A stretch of 64,000 nt of DNA, from positions 553,364 to 617,363 of the forward strand of contig NZ_JAIEZQ010000003.1 in the NCBI RefSeq assembly GCF_019679455.1. The letters run 5' to 3'. Position numbers and translations under genes: made by a program. Source of the stretch: Nocardioides jiangsuensis (GTDB lineage: Bacteria > Actinomycetota > Actinomycetes > Propionibacteriales > Nocardioidaceae). Positions 1 through 8,792 of the stretch are shown here, piece by piece; position 1 is the first letter of the stretch, and each line of letters begins with the position of its first letter. The notes below the pieces were generated by a model. That model saw only the letters and a list, made by a program, of their open reading frames with translations, ran no database searches and was not told where the DNA came from.

Positions 1-1497
1 GGCCAGCGTGGCGAGCGTCTCGGACTCGGCTGCCGAGCGCGCGGCCTGGCGGGTGCGCCGGGAGGCGAGGTCCACCACCGAGCTGACCAGGAGGGCGACC
101 GCGACGAAGACGCCGAGGGCGAGCACGTTGTTGCCCTCGTTCACGGCGAACGTGTGCAGCGGCGGCGTGAAGTAGTAGTTGAGCAGGAGCGACCCGCCCA
201 CGGCCGCGACCAGCGCCGGCAGGAAGCCGCCGACCAGGGCGACCACCACCACGACCAGGAGGAAGACCAGCACGTCGCTGACGAGGTTCAAGGTGGCCCG
301 GTGGGACGACAGCGTGAGCGTCAGCAGCGGGGGGAGCGCCACGGCCAGGACGAAGCCCTGGAACCGGCGGCGCGAGCTGAGCGTTCCGCGCAGCCGCGGG
401 ATCCGGGTTCCGCGGCCGGTCTCGCTGTGCGTGACGATGTGGACGTCGATGTCGCCCGAGTCGCGGATCGTGGTGGCGCCGATGCCGGGACCCGAGAACA
501 GGGTGGCCAGCCACGACCGCCGGCTCGCGCCGAGCACCAGCTGGGTGGCGTTCTCGGCGCGGGCGAACGTGAGCAGGGCCTCGGGCACGTCCTCCCCGAG
601 GATCTGGTGGTAGGTACCGCCGAGGGACTCGACGAGCCGTCGCTGGTCCGCGAGCGCGGCAGGGTCGGCGCCGGTGAGGCCGTCCGAGCGCGTGACGTGG
701 ACCGCGAGCAGCTCGCCTCCGGTCGACCGGGCGGCGATCCGCGCCGCCCGACGGACCAGGGTCTCGCCCTCCGGCCCGCCGGTGAGCGCGACCACCACCC
801 GCTCGCGCGTCTCCCAGGTGCCCTCGATCTCGTGCTCGGACCGGTAGGTCTGCAGGGCCTCGTCGACCTTGTCGGCGGTCCACAGCAGGGCGAGCTCGCG
901 CAGCGCGGTCAGGTTGCCGACGCGGAAGTAGTTGCTCAGCGCCGCGTCCACCTTCTCGGCGGCGTAGACGTTGCCGTGAGCCATCCTGCGCCGCAGCGCC
1001 TCGGGTGCCATGTCGACGAGCTCCACCTGGTCGGCGGCGCGTACGACGGAGTCGGGAACCGTCTCGCGCTGGGCCACTCCGGTGATCTTGGCGACGACGT
1101 CGTTGACCGACTCGAGGTGCTGGATGTTCACCGTGGAGACCACGTCGATCCCGGCGCCGAGGAGCTCCTCGACGTCCTGCCAGCGCTTCTCGTTGCGCGA
1201 CCCCGGCACGTTCGTGTGCGCGAGCTCGTCGACCAGCGCCACCGCGGGCCGGCGGGCGAGCACCGCGTCGACGTCCATCTCGGTGAACACGGCCTCGCGG
1301 TACCGCAGCTCGCGCCGGGAGACGATCTCCAGTCCCTCGGTCATCTCCGCGGTGTGCAGCCGGCCGTGGGTCTCGACGAAGCCGACGACCACGTCGGTGC
1401 CGCGCTCGAGGCGACGCCGGCCCTCGCCGAGCATGGCGTAGGTCTTGCCGACGCCGGGCGCGGCGCCCAGGTACACCCTCAACCGTCCTCGTGCCAT
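1..1497 (-). CDS. kdpD: KdpD osmosensitive K+ channel sensor histidine kinase (partial, N-terminal 499 residues)
   Basis: Sensor kinase that, with KdpE, controls the Kdp potassium ATPase. The ATG at 1497 opens with the KdpD N-terminal domain and a Walker A motif GAAPGVGKT (residues about 11-19). A universal-stress-like domain and the four-helix DUF4118 membrane region follow. The frame stays open to base 1, where the arginine-rich linker after the last helix leads towards the GAF and kinase domains, which lie outside the window. It is the last visible gene of the minus-strand kdp operon, 42 bases after kdpC. A kdpE gene is expected just beyond the edge but cannot be seen. Confidence 0.95.
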   Translation of the reverse strand, partial: MARGRLRVYLGAAPGVGKTYAMLGEGRRRLERGTDVVVGFVETHGRLHTAEMTEGLEIVSRRELRYREAVFTEMDVDAVLARRPAVALVDELAHTNVPGSRNEKRWQDVEELLGAGIDVVSTVNIQHLESVNDVVAKITGVAQRETVPDSVVRAADQVELVDMAPEALRRRMAHGNVYAAEKVDAALSNYFRVGNLTALRELALLWTADKVDEALQTYRSEHEIEGTWETRERVVVALTGGPEGETLVRRAARIAARSTGGELLAVHVTRSDGLTGADPAALADQRRLVESLGGTYHQILGEDVPEALLTFARAENATQLVLGASRRSWLATLFSGPGIGATTIRDSGDIDVHIVTHSETGRGTRIPRLRGTLSSRRRFQGFVLAVALPPLLTLTLSSHRATLNLVSDVLVFLLVVVVVALVGGFLPALVAAVGGSLLLNYYFTPPLHTFAVNEGNNVLALGVFVAVALLVSSVVDLASRRTRQAARSAAESETLATLA

Positions 1498-1539
1498 GCC
1501 ACCTCCCGTCGGCTCGTGCGCGCGCGGCGTCGATTCCGT

Positions 1540-2220
1540 CTACTCCGAGTCTGCCTCGTCCGGCGTGCCGGCCTGCTCGTCGAGCGCCAGGTTCAGCAGC
1601 AGCACGTTGACGCGCGGCTCGCCGAGGAAGCCGAGGGACCTGCCCTGCGTGAGGTCGTCGACCAGGCGGCGTACCTGCTCGGGGGCGAGGCCGCGCTCGC
1701 GGGCCACCCGCGCGGCCTGCAGGTGGGCGTAAGCCGGGCTGATGTGCGGGTCGAGCCCGGACCCGCTGGCGAGCAGGGCGTCCGGGGGCACCTGTTCGGG
1801 ATCGACCCCGTCGAGCGCGGCGACGAGGGCCCGGCGCTCCTCCACCAGCGCGACGAGGTCCGGGTTCTCCGGGCCGTAGTTGGAGGCCGAGCTGGACAGC
1901 GGGTCGTAGCCCCCGCCCGCGGCCGAGGGCCGGTTCTGGAAGTACGCCGGGTCGGGCTCGGTGACCGGCACTCCGACGGCATCGGTGACGGGCTCACCGT
2001 CCTCGGTGACCGGCCGGGTGAAGGACTGCCCGAGGAGCTCCGAGCCGACCAGCCCGTCCCGGGACGCGACCAGCGAGCCGTCGGCGTGGTCGGGGAGGAC
2101 CACCTGCGCGACGGCGGTCAGGAGCAGCGGGTAGGCCACGCCCACGACGAGCGTCAGGACGAGCAGGGCGCGGAGCCCGGCGCCGAGCTGGCGCAGTGCG
2201 GCAGGAGTCGATGTCCTCAC
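1540..2220 (-). CDS. kdpC: Potassium-transporting ATPase KdpC subunit
   Basis: Single-span accessory subunit of the KdpFABC complex, thought to stabilise the KdpA-KdpB assembly and help ATP binding. The 226-aa product has one N-terminal membrane helix (residues about 15-38, ending in YPLLLTAVAQ) followed by the conserved extracytoplasmic KdpC domain with FQNRPSAAGGGYDPLSSSASN and DPHISPAYAHLQAARVAR motifs. Length is slightly above the roughly 190 aa usual for the family because of inserts around residues 70-85 and an acidic C-terminus. It starts 10 bases after the kdpB stop, so the two are likely translated from one message. Confidence 0.96.
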   Translation of the reverse strand: MRTSTPAALRQLGAGLRALLVLTLVVGVAYPLLLTAVAQVVLPDHADGSLVASRDGLVGSELLGQSFTRPVTEDGEPVTDAVGVPVTEPDPAYFQNRPSAAGGGYDPLSSSASNYGPENPDLVALVEERRALVAALDGVDPEQVPPDALLASGSGLDPHISPAYAHLQAARVARERGLAPEQVRRLVDDLTQGRSLGFLGEPRVNVLLLNLALDEQAGTPDEADSE

Positions 2221-2230
2221 GGGGTACCTC

Positions 2231-4252
2231 TCAGCCGATTCCGGGGATCCGTGAGACCAGCAGGTCCAGGAGCTTGATGCCGACGAACGGGGCGACGACG
2301 CCGCCGAGGCCGTAGACCGTCAGGTTGCGGCGCAGCATGGCCGCCGCCGAGGAGGGCCGGTACCGGACACCGCGCAGGGCCAACGGGATCAGCGCGACGA
2401 TGACCAGCGCGTTGAAGACGACCGCGGACAGGATCGCCGACTGCGGCGTCGCCAGCCGCATGACGTTGAGCGTGTCCAGGCCGACGAAGACGCCGCTGAA
2501 CATCGCCGGGATGATCGCGAAGTACTTCGCGACGTCGTTGGCGATCGAGAAGGTGGTCAGGGAGCCCCGCGTGATGAGCAGCTGCTTGCCGATGCCCACG
2601 ATCTCGATGAGCTTCGTCGGGTTGGAGTCGAGGTCGACCATGTTGCCGGCCTCCTTCGCCGCCGACGTACCGCTGTTCATCGCGACCCCGACGTCGGCCT
2701 GGGCCAGTGCGGGGGCGTCGTTGGTGCCGTCCCCGGTCATCGCGACGAGCCGGCCGCCTTCCTGCTCCCGCTTGATCAGCGCCATCTTGTCCTCGGGCGT
2801 CGCCTCGGCGAGGAAGTCGTCGACGCCGGCCTCCTCGGCGATCGCGCGCGCCGTGAGGGGGTTGTCGCCGGTGATCATCACGGTGCGGATCCCCATCCGG
2901 CGCATCTCGTCGAAGCGCTCGCGCATGCCTTCCTTGACGATGTCCTTGAGCCCGATCACGCCGAGGGCGCGGGCGGGCCCCCCGTCGAGGTGCTCGGCGA
3001 CGACGAGCGGGGTCCCCCCGGCGGTGGAGATGGCGTCGACGATCGCGCCGACCTCCTCGGTGGGATGGCCGCCGTTCTCCCGGACCCACTTCATCACCGC
3101 GGCCGCGGCGCCCTTGCGGATCCGGCGGCCACCGTCGAGGTCGACGCCGGACATCCGGGTCTGCGCGGTGAACTCGACGAAGTGCGCGTGGGTCAGCTCA
3201 CCGGGCCGACGCTCGCGCAGTCCGTGGTCGCGCTTGGCGAGCACGACGATCGACCGGCCTTCCGGGGTCTCGTCGGCGAGGCTGGACAGCTGGGCGGCAC
3301 TCGCGACGGCCCGGGGGTCGACGCCGTCCACCGGGTGGAACTCGGAGGCCTGCCGGTTGCCCAGCGTGATGGTGCCGGTCTTGTCGAGCAGCAGCGTGTC
3401 GACGTCGCCGGCGGCCTCGACGGCGCGCCCGGACATGGCCAGCACGTTGTGTTGCACCAGGCGGTCCATGCCGGCGATGCCGATCGCGGACAGCAGCGCC
3501 CCGATCGTGGTCGGGATCAGGCACACCAGCAGCGCCACCAGGACGATGAGCGACTGCTCGGCGCCGGAGTAGATCGCGAACGGCTGGAGGGTGACCGTGG
3601 CGGCCAGGAAGATGACGGTCAGGCTGGCCAGCAGGATGTCGAGGGCGATCTCGTTGGGCGTCTTCTGCCGGGAGGCGCCTTCGACGAGCGCGATCATCCG
3701 GTCGATGAAGCCCTCGCCGGGCTTCGCGGTGATCCGGACCACGATCCGGTCCGAGAGCACCCTGGTGCCCCCGGTGACCGAGCTGCGGTCGCCGCCGGAC
3801 TCGCGGATCACCGGGGCGGACTCGCCGGTGATCGCCGACTCGTCGACGCTGGCGATCCCCTCGACCACGTCGCCGTCGCCGGGGATGATCTGCCCTGCCT
3901 CGACCACCACGTGGTCGCCGACCAGCAGGTCGGGAGCACCGACCTGCTCCTCCGAGCCGTCCTCGCGCAGGCGCCGTGCCACGGTCTCGGTCTTGGCGCG
4001 GCGGAGCGTGGCGGCCTGCGCCTTGCCGCGTCCCTCGGCGACGGCCTCCGCCAGGTTCGCGAAGACGACGGTGAGCCACAGCCACGCCACCACCGACCAG
4101 GCGAAGGTGCTGGGGACGGTGACGGCCAGGACCGTCGACAGCACGGCGCCGGTCTCGACCACGAACATGACGGGGTGCCTGACCATGGTTCGCGGGTCGA
4201 GCTTGCGCAGCGCGTCCGGGAGCGAGGACGCCAGCAGGTGGAGGGGGGTCAC
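2231..4252 (-). CDS. kdpB: Potassium-transporting P-type ATPase KdpB subunit
   Basis: Catalytic P-type ATPase subunit that powers K+ uptake. The open frame extends upstream through kdpA, but the real start is the GTG at 4252, which overlaps the kdpA stop by four bases (GTGA). That gives 673 aa, close to the E. coli protein. Visible motifs are TGES (actuator), DKTGT with the phosphorylated aspartate, [10 protein letters not shown] and GDGTNDAP in the phosphorylation domain, plus several membrane segments including the C-terminal bundle. Translational coupling to kdpA fits the required subunit stoichiometry. Confidence 0.97.
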   Translation of the reverse strand: MTPLHLLASSLPDALRKLDPRTMVRHPVMFVVETGAVLSTVLAVTVPSTFAWSVVAWLWLTVVFANLAEAVAEGRGKAQAATLRRAKTETVARRLREDGSEEQVGAPDLLVGDHVVVEAGQIIPGDGDVVEGIASVDESAITGESAPVIRESGGDRSSVTGGTRVLSDRIVVRITAKPGEGFIDRMIALVEGASRQKTPNEIALDILLASLTVIFLAATVTLQPFAIYSGAEQSLIVLVALLVCLIPTTIGALLSAIGIAGMDRLVQHNVLAMSGRAVEAAGDVDTLLLDKTGTITLGNRQASEFHPVDGVDPRAVASAAQLSSLADETPEGRSIVVLAKRDHGLRERRPGELTHAHFVEFTAQTRMSGVDLDGGRRIRKGAAAAVMKWVRENGGHPTEEVGAIVDAISTAGGTPLVVAEHLDGGPARALGVIGLKDIVKEGMRERFDEMRRMGIRTVMITGDNPLTARAIAEEAGVDDFLAEATPEDKMALIKREQEGGRLVAMTGDGTNDAPALAQADVGVAMNSGTSAAKEAGNMVDLDSNPTKLIEIVGIGKQLLITRGSLTTFSIANDVAKYFAIIPAMFSGVFVGLDTLNVMRLATPQSAILSAVVFNALVIVALIPLALRGVRYRPSSAAAMLRRNLTVYGLGGVVAPFVGIKLLDLLVSRIPGIG

Positions 4253-5910
4253 GACAGGCCCTCCGCGAGCGGACCGAGGGCGAGGACCGGGAAGAAGGTG
4301 AGCCCGGCGACGACGACGACCACGCCGGTCAGCATCCCGACGAACAGCGGGCGGTGGGTCGGCAGCGTCCCCGCCGTGGCCGGCACGTGCTGCTGGCCGG
4401 CCAGGGAGCCGGCGAGGGCCAGCACCAGCACGATCGGGACGAAGCGCACGAAGAGCATGGTGAGACCGAGCACGGTGTTGTACCAGGCGCTGTCGACCGA
4501 GAGGCCGGCGAACGCCGACCCGTTGTTGTTGCCGGCCGACATGAACGCGTAGAGCACCTCGGACAGCCCGTGCGGCCCCGGGTTGAGGATCGACTCCCGG
4601 GGGCCCGGCAGGGCCATCGACACCCCCGTGCCGGCCAGCACGACGACCGGCATCGTGAGGATGTACAGCGCGACCAGCTTCATCTCGCGGGCGCGGATCT
4701 TCTTGCGCAGGTACTCCGGCGTGCGGCCGACCATCAGACCGGCCACGAACACGGCCAGGATCGCCAGCACGAGCATGCCGTACAGCCCGGAGCCGACCCC
4801 GCCCGGCGCCACCTCGCCGAGACCCATGTTGAGGAGCAGCAGTCCGCCCGACACCGCGGTGAACGAGGAGTGGAAGGAGTTGACCGCTCCGGCGGAGGTG
4901 CCGGTGGTGGACACCGCGAACAGCGACGACGCGGCCTCGCCGAAGCGAGTCTCCTTGCCCTCCATCGACGCTCCGGCGAGCCCGAACGCCGTACCCGGGT
5001 GTGACGCCTCGAGCGCGGTCACCCCGACGAGCAGCACCGCCCAGATCACGCCCATCGCGGCGAGCACGGCGTACCCCTGCCGCGTGTCGCCGACCAGGAC
5101 GCCGAACGTCCTGGTCAGCGCGACCGGGATCAGCAGGAGCAGGAAGACCTCGACCAGGTTGCTCACCGGGGTCGGGTTCTCGAAGGGGTGAGCGGCGTTG
5201 ACGTTGTAGAAGCCGCCCCCGTTGGTGCCCAGCTCCTTGATGACCTCCTGCGACGCGACCGGGCCTCCGGTGATGGTCTGGGACTGACCGGTGAGCGTGG
5301 TGACCTCGATCCCGGCGCTCAGGTTCTGCACCGCCCCCAGCGCCACCAGGACGAGCGTGGCCAGGACCGCGATCGGCAGCAGGATACGCAGGGTGCCGCG
5401 GACCAGGTCCACCCAGAAGTTGCCGACGCGGTCGGTGCGGGCTCGCCGGAAGCCACGGACCAGCGCGACGGCGACGGCGATGCCGACCGCGGCCGAGACG
5501 AAGTTCTGCACCGCGAGCCCGGACATCTGCGTGAGGTGACCCATCGTCGACTCGCCGGAGTAGGACTGCCAGTTGGTGTTGGTGACGAACGAGGCAGCGG
5601 TGTTGAACGCCTGGTCGGGGGCGACACCGGGGAAGCCGAGGGAGAGCGGCAGCCGTGGCTGGAGGCGCTGGAGCGTGTACAGGCCCAGGACGCTCACGAA
5701 CGAGAAGGCGAGGAGGGACCGGGCGTAGACCGCCCACCGCTGGTCGGCATCGGGATCGACGCCCATCACGCGGTAGAGCCCGCGCTCGATCCGGGTGTGG
5801 TGCTCGTCGACGTAGACCCGGGCCATGTAGTCGCCGAGGGGACGGTAGGCCAGGGCCAGGGCCACGAGCAGCGTCACGACCTGGAGCAGGGCGGCGGTGG
5901 CGTCGGACAT
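4249..5910 (-). CDS. kdpA: Potassium-transporting ATPase KdpA subunit
   Basis: Channel-like K+-binding subunit of Kdp, related to the SKT superfamily. The 553-aa protein has about ten membrane segments and the degenerate selectivity-filter sequences expected for Kdp[22 protein letters not shown] and [11 protein letters not shown]. The ATG at 5910 lies directly against the kdpF stop at 5911-5913, so the two genes abut with no spacer. Nothing unusual in length or composition. Confidence 0.97.
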   Translation of the reverse strand: MSDATAALLQVVTLLVALALAYRPLGDYMARVYVDEHHTRIERGLYRVMGVDPDADQRWAVYARSLLAFSFVSVLGLYTLQRLQPRLPLSLGFPGVAPDQAFNTAASFVTNTNWQSYSGESTMGHLTQMSGLAVQNFVSAAVGIAVAVALVRGFRRARTDRVGNFWVDLVRGTLRILLPIAVLATLVLVALGAVQNLSAGIEVTTLTGQSQTITGGPVASQEVIKELGTNGGGFYNVNAAHPFENPTPVSNLVEVFLLLLIPVALTRTFGVLVGDTRQGYAVLAAMGVIWAVLLVGVTALEASHPGTAFGLAGASMEGKETRFGEAASSLFAVSTTGTSAGAVNSFHSSFTAVSGGLLLLNMGLGEVAPGGVGSGLYGMLVLAILAVFVAGLMVGRTPEYLRKKIRAREMKLVALYILTMPVVVLAGTGVSMALPGPRESILNPGPHGLSEVLYAFMSAGNNNGSAFAGLSVDSAWYNTVLGLTMLFVRFVPIVLVLALAGSLAGQQHVPATAGTLPTHRPLFVGMLTGVVVVVAGLTFFPVLALGPLAEGLS

Positions 5911-6000
5911 CTAGAAACGCTCCGGGAACAGCAGGGCCACCAGGAGGTAGCCGAGGAGGAGGACCGAGATGACGAGGGCGACTGAGTGTTCGGCGCTCAC
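5911..6000 (-). CDS. kdpF: KdpF small membrane subunit (29 aa)
   Basis: Tiny single-helix subunit that stabilises the Kdp complex. The GTG at 6000 opens a 29-residue frame with a hydrophobic core ([20 protein letters not shown]) ending in ERF, the expected KdpF length, helix position and P-E-x-F-like end. It starts inside the stop of a still smaller upstream frame (four-base GTGA overlap) and ends directly against kdpA. Too short for standard gene calling and easily missed. Confidence 0.9.
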   Translation of the reverse strand: MSAEHSVALVISVLLLGYLLVALLFPERF

Positions 6001-6080
6001 AGTCGCTCGACCGCCTTGACCACCAGAGCGGAGACGACGAAGAACAGCGCGGTCAGCGCGATGAAGGTGAGGTCGGCCAT
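5997..6080 (-). CDS. 27-aa membrane microprotein at the head of the kdp operon
   Basis: An ATG at 6080 opens a 27-codon frame whose product begins [20 protein letters not shown] and ends VKAVERL. It is one predicted transmembrane helix with a basic/acidic tail, like KdpF but unrelated in sequence. Its TGA overlaps the kdpF GTG by four bases, the same coupling used between kdpA and kdpB, which argues that it is translated. Similar tiny frames ahead of kdpF occur in other bacteria as far as I recall, but I know of no assigned function. It could be an extra subunit or a leader peptide coupling translation to kdpF. No strong Shine-Dalgarno is visible. Confidence 0.65.
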   Translation of the reverse strand: MADLTFIALTALFFVVSALVVKAVERL

Positions 6081-6120
6081 GACTCGATTGAACGCCGCGC
6101 GACGCCGCAGCGGCATGCCC

Positions 6121-6180
6121 CTAACGGCGCCCTAACGGTGGTGCGGACGTCCCTGACGCGATCCTGACACGGTCCTCACG
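6121..6180 (-). promoter_or_regulatory. Putative KdpE operator: phased direct repeats upstream of kdp
   Basis: Read on the plus strand, CTAACG occurs at 6121 and 6132, and CTGACG, CTGACA and CTCACG at 6153, 6164 and 6175. Spacing within each group is exactly 11 bases, about one helical turn, and the groups are 21 bases apart. OmpR-family regulators such as KdpE bind tandem half-sites with this phasing. The site lies 40-100 bases upstream of the first kdp reading frame. The assignment to KdpE is inferred. Confidence 0.6.
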
Positions 6181-6252
6181 AACACGGGCGACGGGAGCGG
6201 GTGACGAGGCGGGAACTGGGTACTCCCACGTCAGGTGAGGGAGGTGAGAGTC

Positions 6253-6618
6253 ATGCAGTTCTTTCGCGCGTTCGGAGGCGGGCTGCTCTGGATCGTGGCG
6301 TCCCTGGTCGGCCTGGTGGCCGGGATCCTGTGCGTCACCGTGATCCTTCTTCCGCTGGGGATCCCGCTGCTGGGCCTGGCTCGCAAGCTCTTCGGTCAGG
6401 CGACGACGATGATGCTGCCGCGGTCGTTGTCCCATCCGGTCGAGGAGACGAAGAGGTCGTGGCGCAAGAAGAGGCGCAAGGCCAAGGGCACCGGCCCGGA
6501 CGTGGGTCGCGTCGCCGAGAAGGGCAAGAAGCAGGTCGCCAAGGGCAAGAAGCAGGCTGCCAAGGGCAAGAAGCGTCTGGCCAAGAAGACGAAGCGCCGC
6601 AAGGGCCTCTTCGGCTGA
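6253..6618 (+). CDS. Small membrane protein with lysine-rich repeat tail
   Basis: A 121-aa protein starting at the ATG at 6253, preceded by a strong GGGAGGTGA. Residues about 8-40 form one long or two short membrane helices (GLLWIVASLVGLVAGI onward), followed by about 75 residues rich in Lys and Arg. Three perfect-frame heptads of type KGKKQ(V/A)A are encoded by 21-base tandem repeats at 6520-6582, giving a histone-H1-like tail. The N-terminal part resembles uncharacterised actinobacterial membrane proteins. The tail could bind nucleic acid, anionic lipid or polyphosphate. Function unknown. Confidence 0.8.
   Translation: MQFFRAFGGGLLWIVASLVGLVAGILCVTVILLPLGIPLLGLARKLFGQATTMMLPRSLSHPVEETKRSWRKKRRKAKGTGPDVGRVAEKGKKQVAKGKKQAAKGKKRLAKKTKRRKGLFG
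6520..6582 (+). repeat. Three 21-base in-frame tandem repeats (lysine-rich tail)
   Basis: Units 6520-6540, 6541-6561 and 6562-6582 share AAGGGCAAGAAGC and differ mainly in the last eight bases. Each encodes K-G-K-K-(Q/R)-x-A. The repeats stay in frame, so they lengthen the basic tail of the preceding membrane protein. Confidence 0.85.
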
Positions 6619-6704
6619 CCGGTGGTGGGTGGACCGGGTGGGTCGGCCCGGGTCAGTAGTCTCGGGGCGAGTCCAGCCACCACGGCCGATCCCGAGGAGC
6701 TCCC

Positions 6705-7031
6705 TTGATCTTCATCACCGCCAAGTTCCGCGTCCTGCCCGAGCACGCCGACCGCTGGCCCGAGATCGCCGCCGACTTCACGCAGGCGACGCGCAACGAG
6801 CCGGGCTGCCTCTGGTTCGACTGGTCCCGGAGCGTCGAGGACCCCACCGAGTACGTGCTCGTCGAGGCCTTCCGTGATGGCGACGCCGGTGGCGCGCACG
6901 TGCGGTCCGACCACTTCAAGGCCGCGCAGTCCACGCTGCCGCCGTACCTGGCGGAGACCCCGAGGATCGTGAACTTCGACGTGCCCCAGGACGACTGGTC
7001 CCTGCTCGGCGAGATGGCCGTCGACCGCTAG
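6705..7031 (+). CDS. Antibiotic biosynthesis monooxygenase (ABM) domain protein, putative quinol monooxygenase
   Basis: A 108-aa protein of the dimeric alpha+beta barrel ABM/YgiN type. It starts MIFITAKFRVLPEHADRWPE and keeps the family features EPGCLWFDWSRS (residues about 35-46), EYVLVEAFRDGDAGGAHVRSDHFK and a C-terminal strand. Such proteins oxidise quinols or other aromatic substrates without a cofactor, or are small heme/quinone-handling enzymes; the substrate cannot be read from sequence. TTG start at 6705 with GAGGAG upstream, and a -10-like TAGTCT near 6656. Convergent with the DUF402 gene 33 bases on. Confidence 0.88.
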   Translation: MIFITAKFRVLPEHADRWPEIAADFTQATRNEPGCLWFDWSRSVEDPTEYVLVEAFRDGDAGGAHVRSDHFKAAQSTLPPYLAETPRIVNFDVPQDDWSLLGEMAVDR

Positions 7032-7064
7032 GGCGCCGCGCCGGCCGTCGTACCGGCGGATGTG

Positions 7065-7673
7065 TCAGCGGGCGGTCGCCCAGTCCGGAGGTACGGCGGC
7101 CGCCACCCACTGCTCCGGCGGGGCCCAGGTGGCCCACGCGGGGTCCCACCAGTGGTCGCCGGACTCGAGCATCGCCACGATCTCGCGGCCGGTCGCCCGG
7201 ACCTCCGCCGCCTCCTCGTCGGTGTACCGCTCCTCGGCGACGCGGTGCTCGAACATCTCCGCGTCCTTGACCACCCACCCGCCGTCCGCGGGGACCCAGA
7301 AGTCGAGCTCGTGGTCGAGGGTGTCGAACCCGCGCTCCCACCGCCGGAACGGGTCCTGGAGGTTGAGGTACCAGCCGCTGAACGTGCGATCCGGCCCGCT
7401 CCAGAACACGTCGACGGAGTAGCGGTCGCCGGGGCGGTGCAGCATGAGCTTCCCGTGCCCGCTCCAGTGCGTGTGCCCGGCGGTCCGCCAGGGGTGCACC
7501 CAGCGGTCGAAGGGCCAGCGGGCGTAGGCGAGCGTGGACCCCTCCGCGAGGTACACCGCCAGCAGGTCCTCGCTGTCCTCCACGACGTAGGTGGGGAAGC
7601 CGACCCAGGGGTGTCCCTTGAGGACCTCGCGGCGGACCACCACGTCGCCGTACTCCCAGGAAGCGCCGCTCAC
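7065..7673 (-). CDS. DUF402 domain protein
   Basis: A 202-aa cytosolic protein of the DUF402 family. Characterised relatives include FomD-type nucleotide/cytidylyl phosphoesterases and the Ntdp nucleoside di/triphosphate phosphatases. Family features are HGKLMLHRPGDRYSVDVFWSG, WYLNLQDPFRR, and FDTLDHELDFWV followed by DAEMFEHRVAEERY, which carry the acidic metal ligands. The frame is open to 7745, but the GTG at 7673 has AAGGTGG five bases upstream and gives a normal family length, so I chose it. The substrate is unknown. Confidence 0.85.
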   Translation of the reverse strand: MSGASWEYGDVVVRREVLKGHPWVGFPTYVVEDSEDLLAVYLAEGSTLAYARWPFDRWVHPWRTAGHTHWSGHGKLMLHRPGDRYSVDVFWSGPDRTFSGWYLNLQDPFRRWERGFDTLDHELDFWVPADGGWVVKDAEMFEHRVAEERYTDEEAAEVRATGREIVAMLESGDHWWDPAWATWAPPEQWVAAAVPPDWATAR

Positions 7674-7792
7674 GCGGACCACCTTAGGGCGTGGCGGGTC
7701 CAAGGTCCCGCCACGTCGTGTCCGAGGGCACTGGTGAGGCTCCACGCCCCGGGTGACCCTGACCGCATCGGGACGAGAGGCAGGTCACCGCG

Positions 7793-8086
7793 ATGTGGGA
7801 CGACTTCAACCGGGACGGGGGACGCTACGGCGACTCGGGCTGGGACATGCACGACGGGCTCGGCTGGGGCGGCTGGGTGTTCATGGTGATCGCCGTCCTG
7901 CTCCTCGTCGCGCTGGTGGTGGCGGTCGTGATCGCGCTGCTCCGGATGGCCTCGACCGGCCCCCAGCCGGGGGCCGGGGGAGCCCGGCGCAGCCGGGCCG
8001 AGGAGGTCCTCGACGAGCGCTTCGCCCGCGGCGAGATCGACGAGGAGGAGTACCGGCGCCGCAGAGCCGTGCTCCGGCCCGGGTGA
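7793..8086 (+). CDS. Small SHOCT-domain membrane protein
   Basis: A 97-aa protein with a Gly/Asp-rich N-terminus, one membrane helix (residues about 27-52, VFMVIAVLLLVALVVAVVIA) and a C-terminal SHOCT motif (LDERFARGEIDEEEYRRRRAVL, residues about 73-94, here split by description). SHOCT modules are short helical oligomerisation elements often placed at the end of membrane proteins. It is followed 92 bases later by a DUF305 lipoprotein. Such pairs occur near copper and stress genes, but no such genes are seen here. Confidence 0.85.
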   Translation: MWDDFNRDGGRYGDSGWDMHDGLGWGGWVFMVIAVLLLVALVVAVVIALLRMASTGPQPGAGGARRSRAEEVLDERFARGEIDEEEYRRRRAVLRPG

Positions 8087-8177
8087 GCGGCACCGCCCAC
8101 GGCGCTCCTTGGGGGCCCTCCTAGACTCGCGGTGACCAGCCTCCGGACCATCGCAGACCACCGCAAGGAGCCCCCAC

Positions 8178-8759
8178 ATGCGTCACCTGCGCGCGCTCGC
8201 CGCCGCGTCCCTGCTCGTCGCCCTCGCCGGCTGTGCCGAGAGCAGCGACGCCGGCTCGGGGGGCGCCGGCCACAACGAGGCCGACGTGAGCTTCGCCGGC
8301 GACATGATCCAGCACCACGCGCAGGCCCTGCAGATGGTCGACCTGACCATGGGTCGTGACCTCGACCCGGAGGTGGGCGCGCTCGCCGACGACATCCGGG
8401 CCGCGCAGACCCCCGAGATCGAGAAGATGGCCGACTGGCTGGAGGAGTGGGACGAGCCCGTCCCCGAGACGGTTCGCGACCACGCCAACGCCCACGGCGA
8501 CGACACGGCCATGGAGCACGGCACCGACGTGCCCGGGATGATGGGCGCCGAGGAGATGGAGTCGCTGGAGAAGGCCTCCGACGCGGAGTTCCAGGACCTG
8601 TGGCTCGAGATGATGATCGAGCACCACGAGGGAGCGGTGGAGATGGCCCAGGAGGAGCAGGAGGCGGGGGAGAGCGCCCAGGCCACCGACCTCGCCGAGG
8701 ACATCGAGACCTCGCAGACCCAGGAGATCGAGACCATGGAGGGCCTGCTCGGCCGGTAG
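8178..8759 (+). CDS. DUF305 family lipoprotein
   Basis: A 193-aa secreted lipoprotein. The signal peptide MRHLRALAAASLLVALAGC ends in a lipobox (LAGC, Cys19). DUF305 is a ferritin-like helical fold; the two hallmark histidine motifs are visible, MIQHHAQALQMVD (residues about 44-56) and MMIEHHEGAVEMA (about 149-161), separated by a Met/His-rich linker with MEHGTDVPGMMG. The His/Met content suggests copper or iron binding, but the family function is not settled. AAGGAG lies 8 bases upstream of the ATG, and a TAGACT -10-like box lies near 8122. Confidence 0.92.
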   Translation: MRHLRALAAASLLVALAGCAESSDAGSGGAGHNEADVSFAGDMIQHHAQALQMVDLTMGRDLDPEVGALADDIRAAQTPEIEKMADWLEEWDEPVPETVRDHANAHGDDTAMEHGTDVPGMMGAEEMESLEKASDAEFQDLWLEMMIEHHEGAVEMAQEEQEAGESAQATDLAEDIETSQTQEIETMEGLLGR

Positions 8760-8792
8760 CCGGCCAGGGGTGACGGCTCGGCGGGTGGCCGG
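8760..8792. terminator. Hairpin between convergent genes
   Basis: CCGGCCA at 8760-8766 pairs with TGGCCGG at 8786-8792 across a 19-base loop. It lies exactly in the gap between the DUF305 gene and the phosphatase gene, so it may stop transcription from both sides. There is no T-run. Confidence 0.4.

Noticed and set aside
154..2277. A 707-codon plus-strand frame covering the kdpD/kdpC region
   Set aside because: It is the antisense of kdpD and kdpC; its translation is Arg/Gly/Val-rich with no family features, as expected for a shadow frame in high-GC DNA.
4253..5737. N-terminal extension of the KdpB frame up to 5737
   Set aside because: This part is read in another frame of kdpA and is low-complexity Arg/Gly/Pro. 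KdpB begins at the GTG overlapping the kdpA stop.
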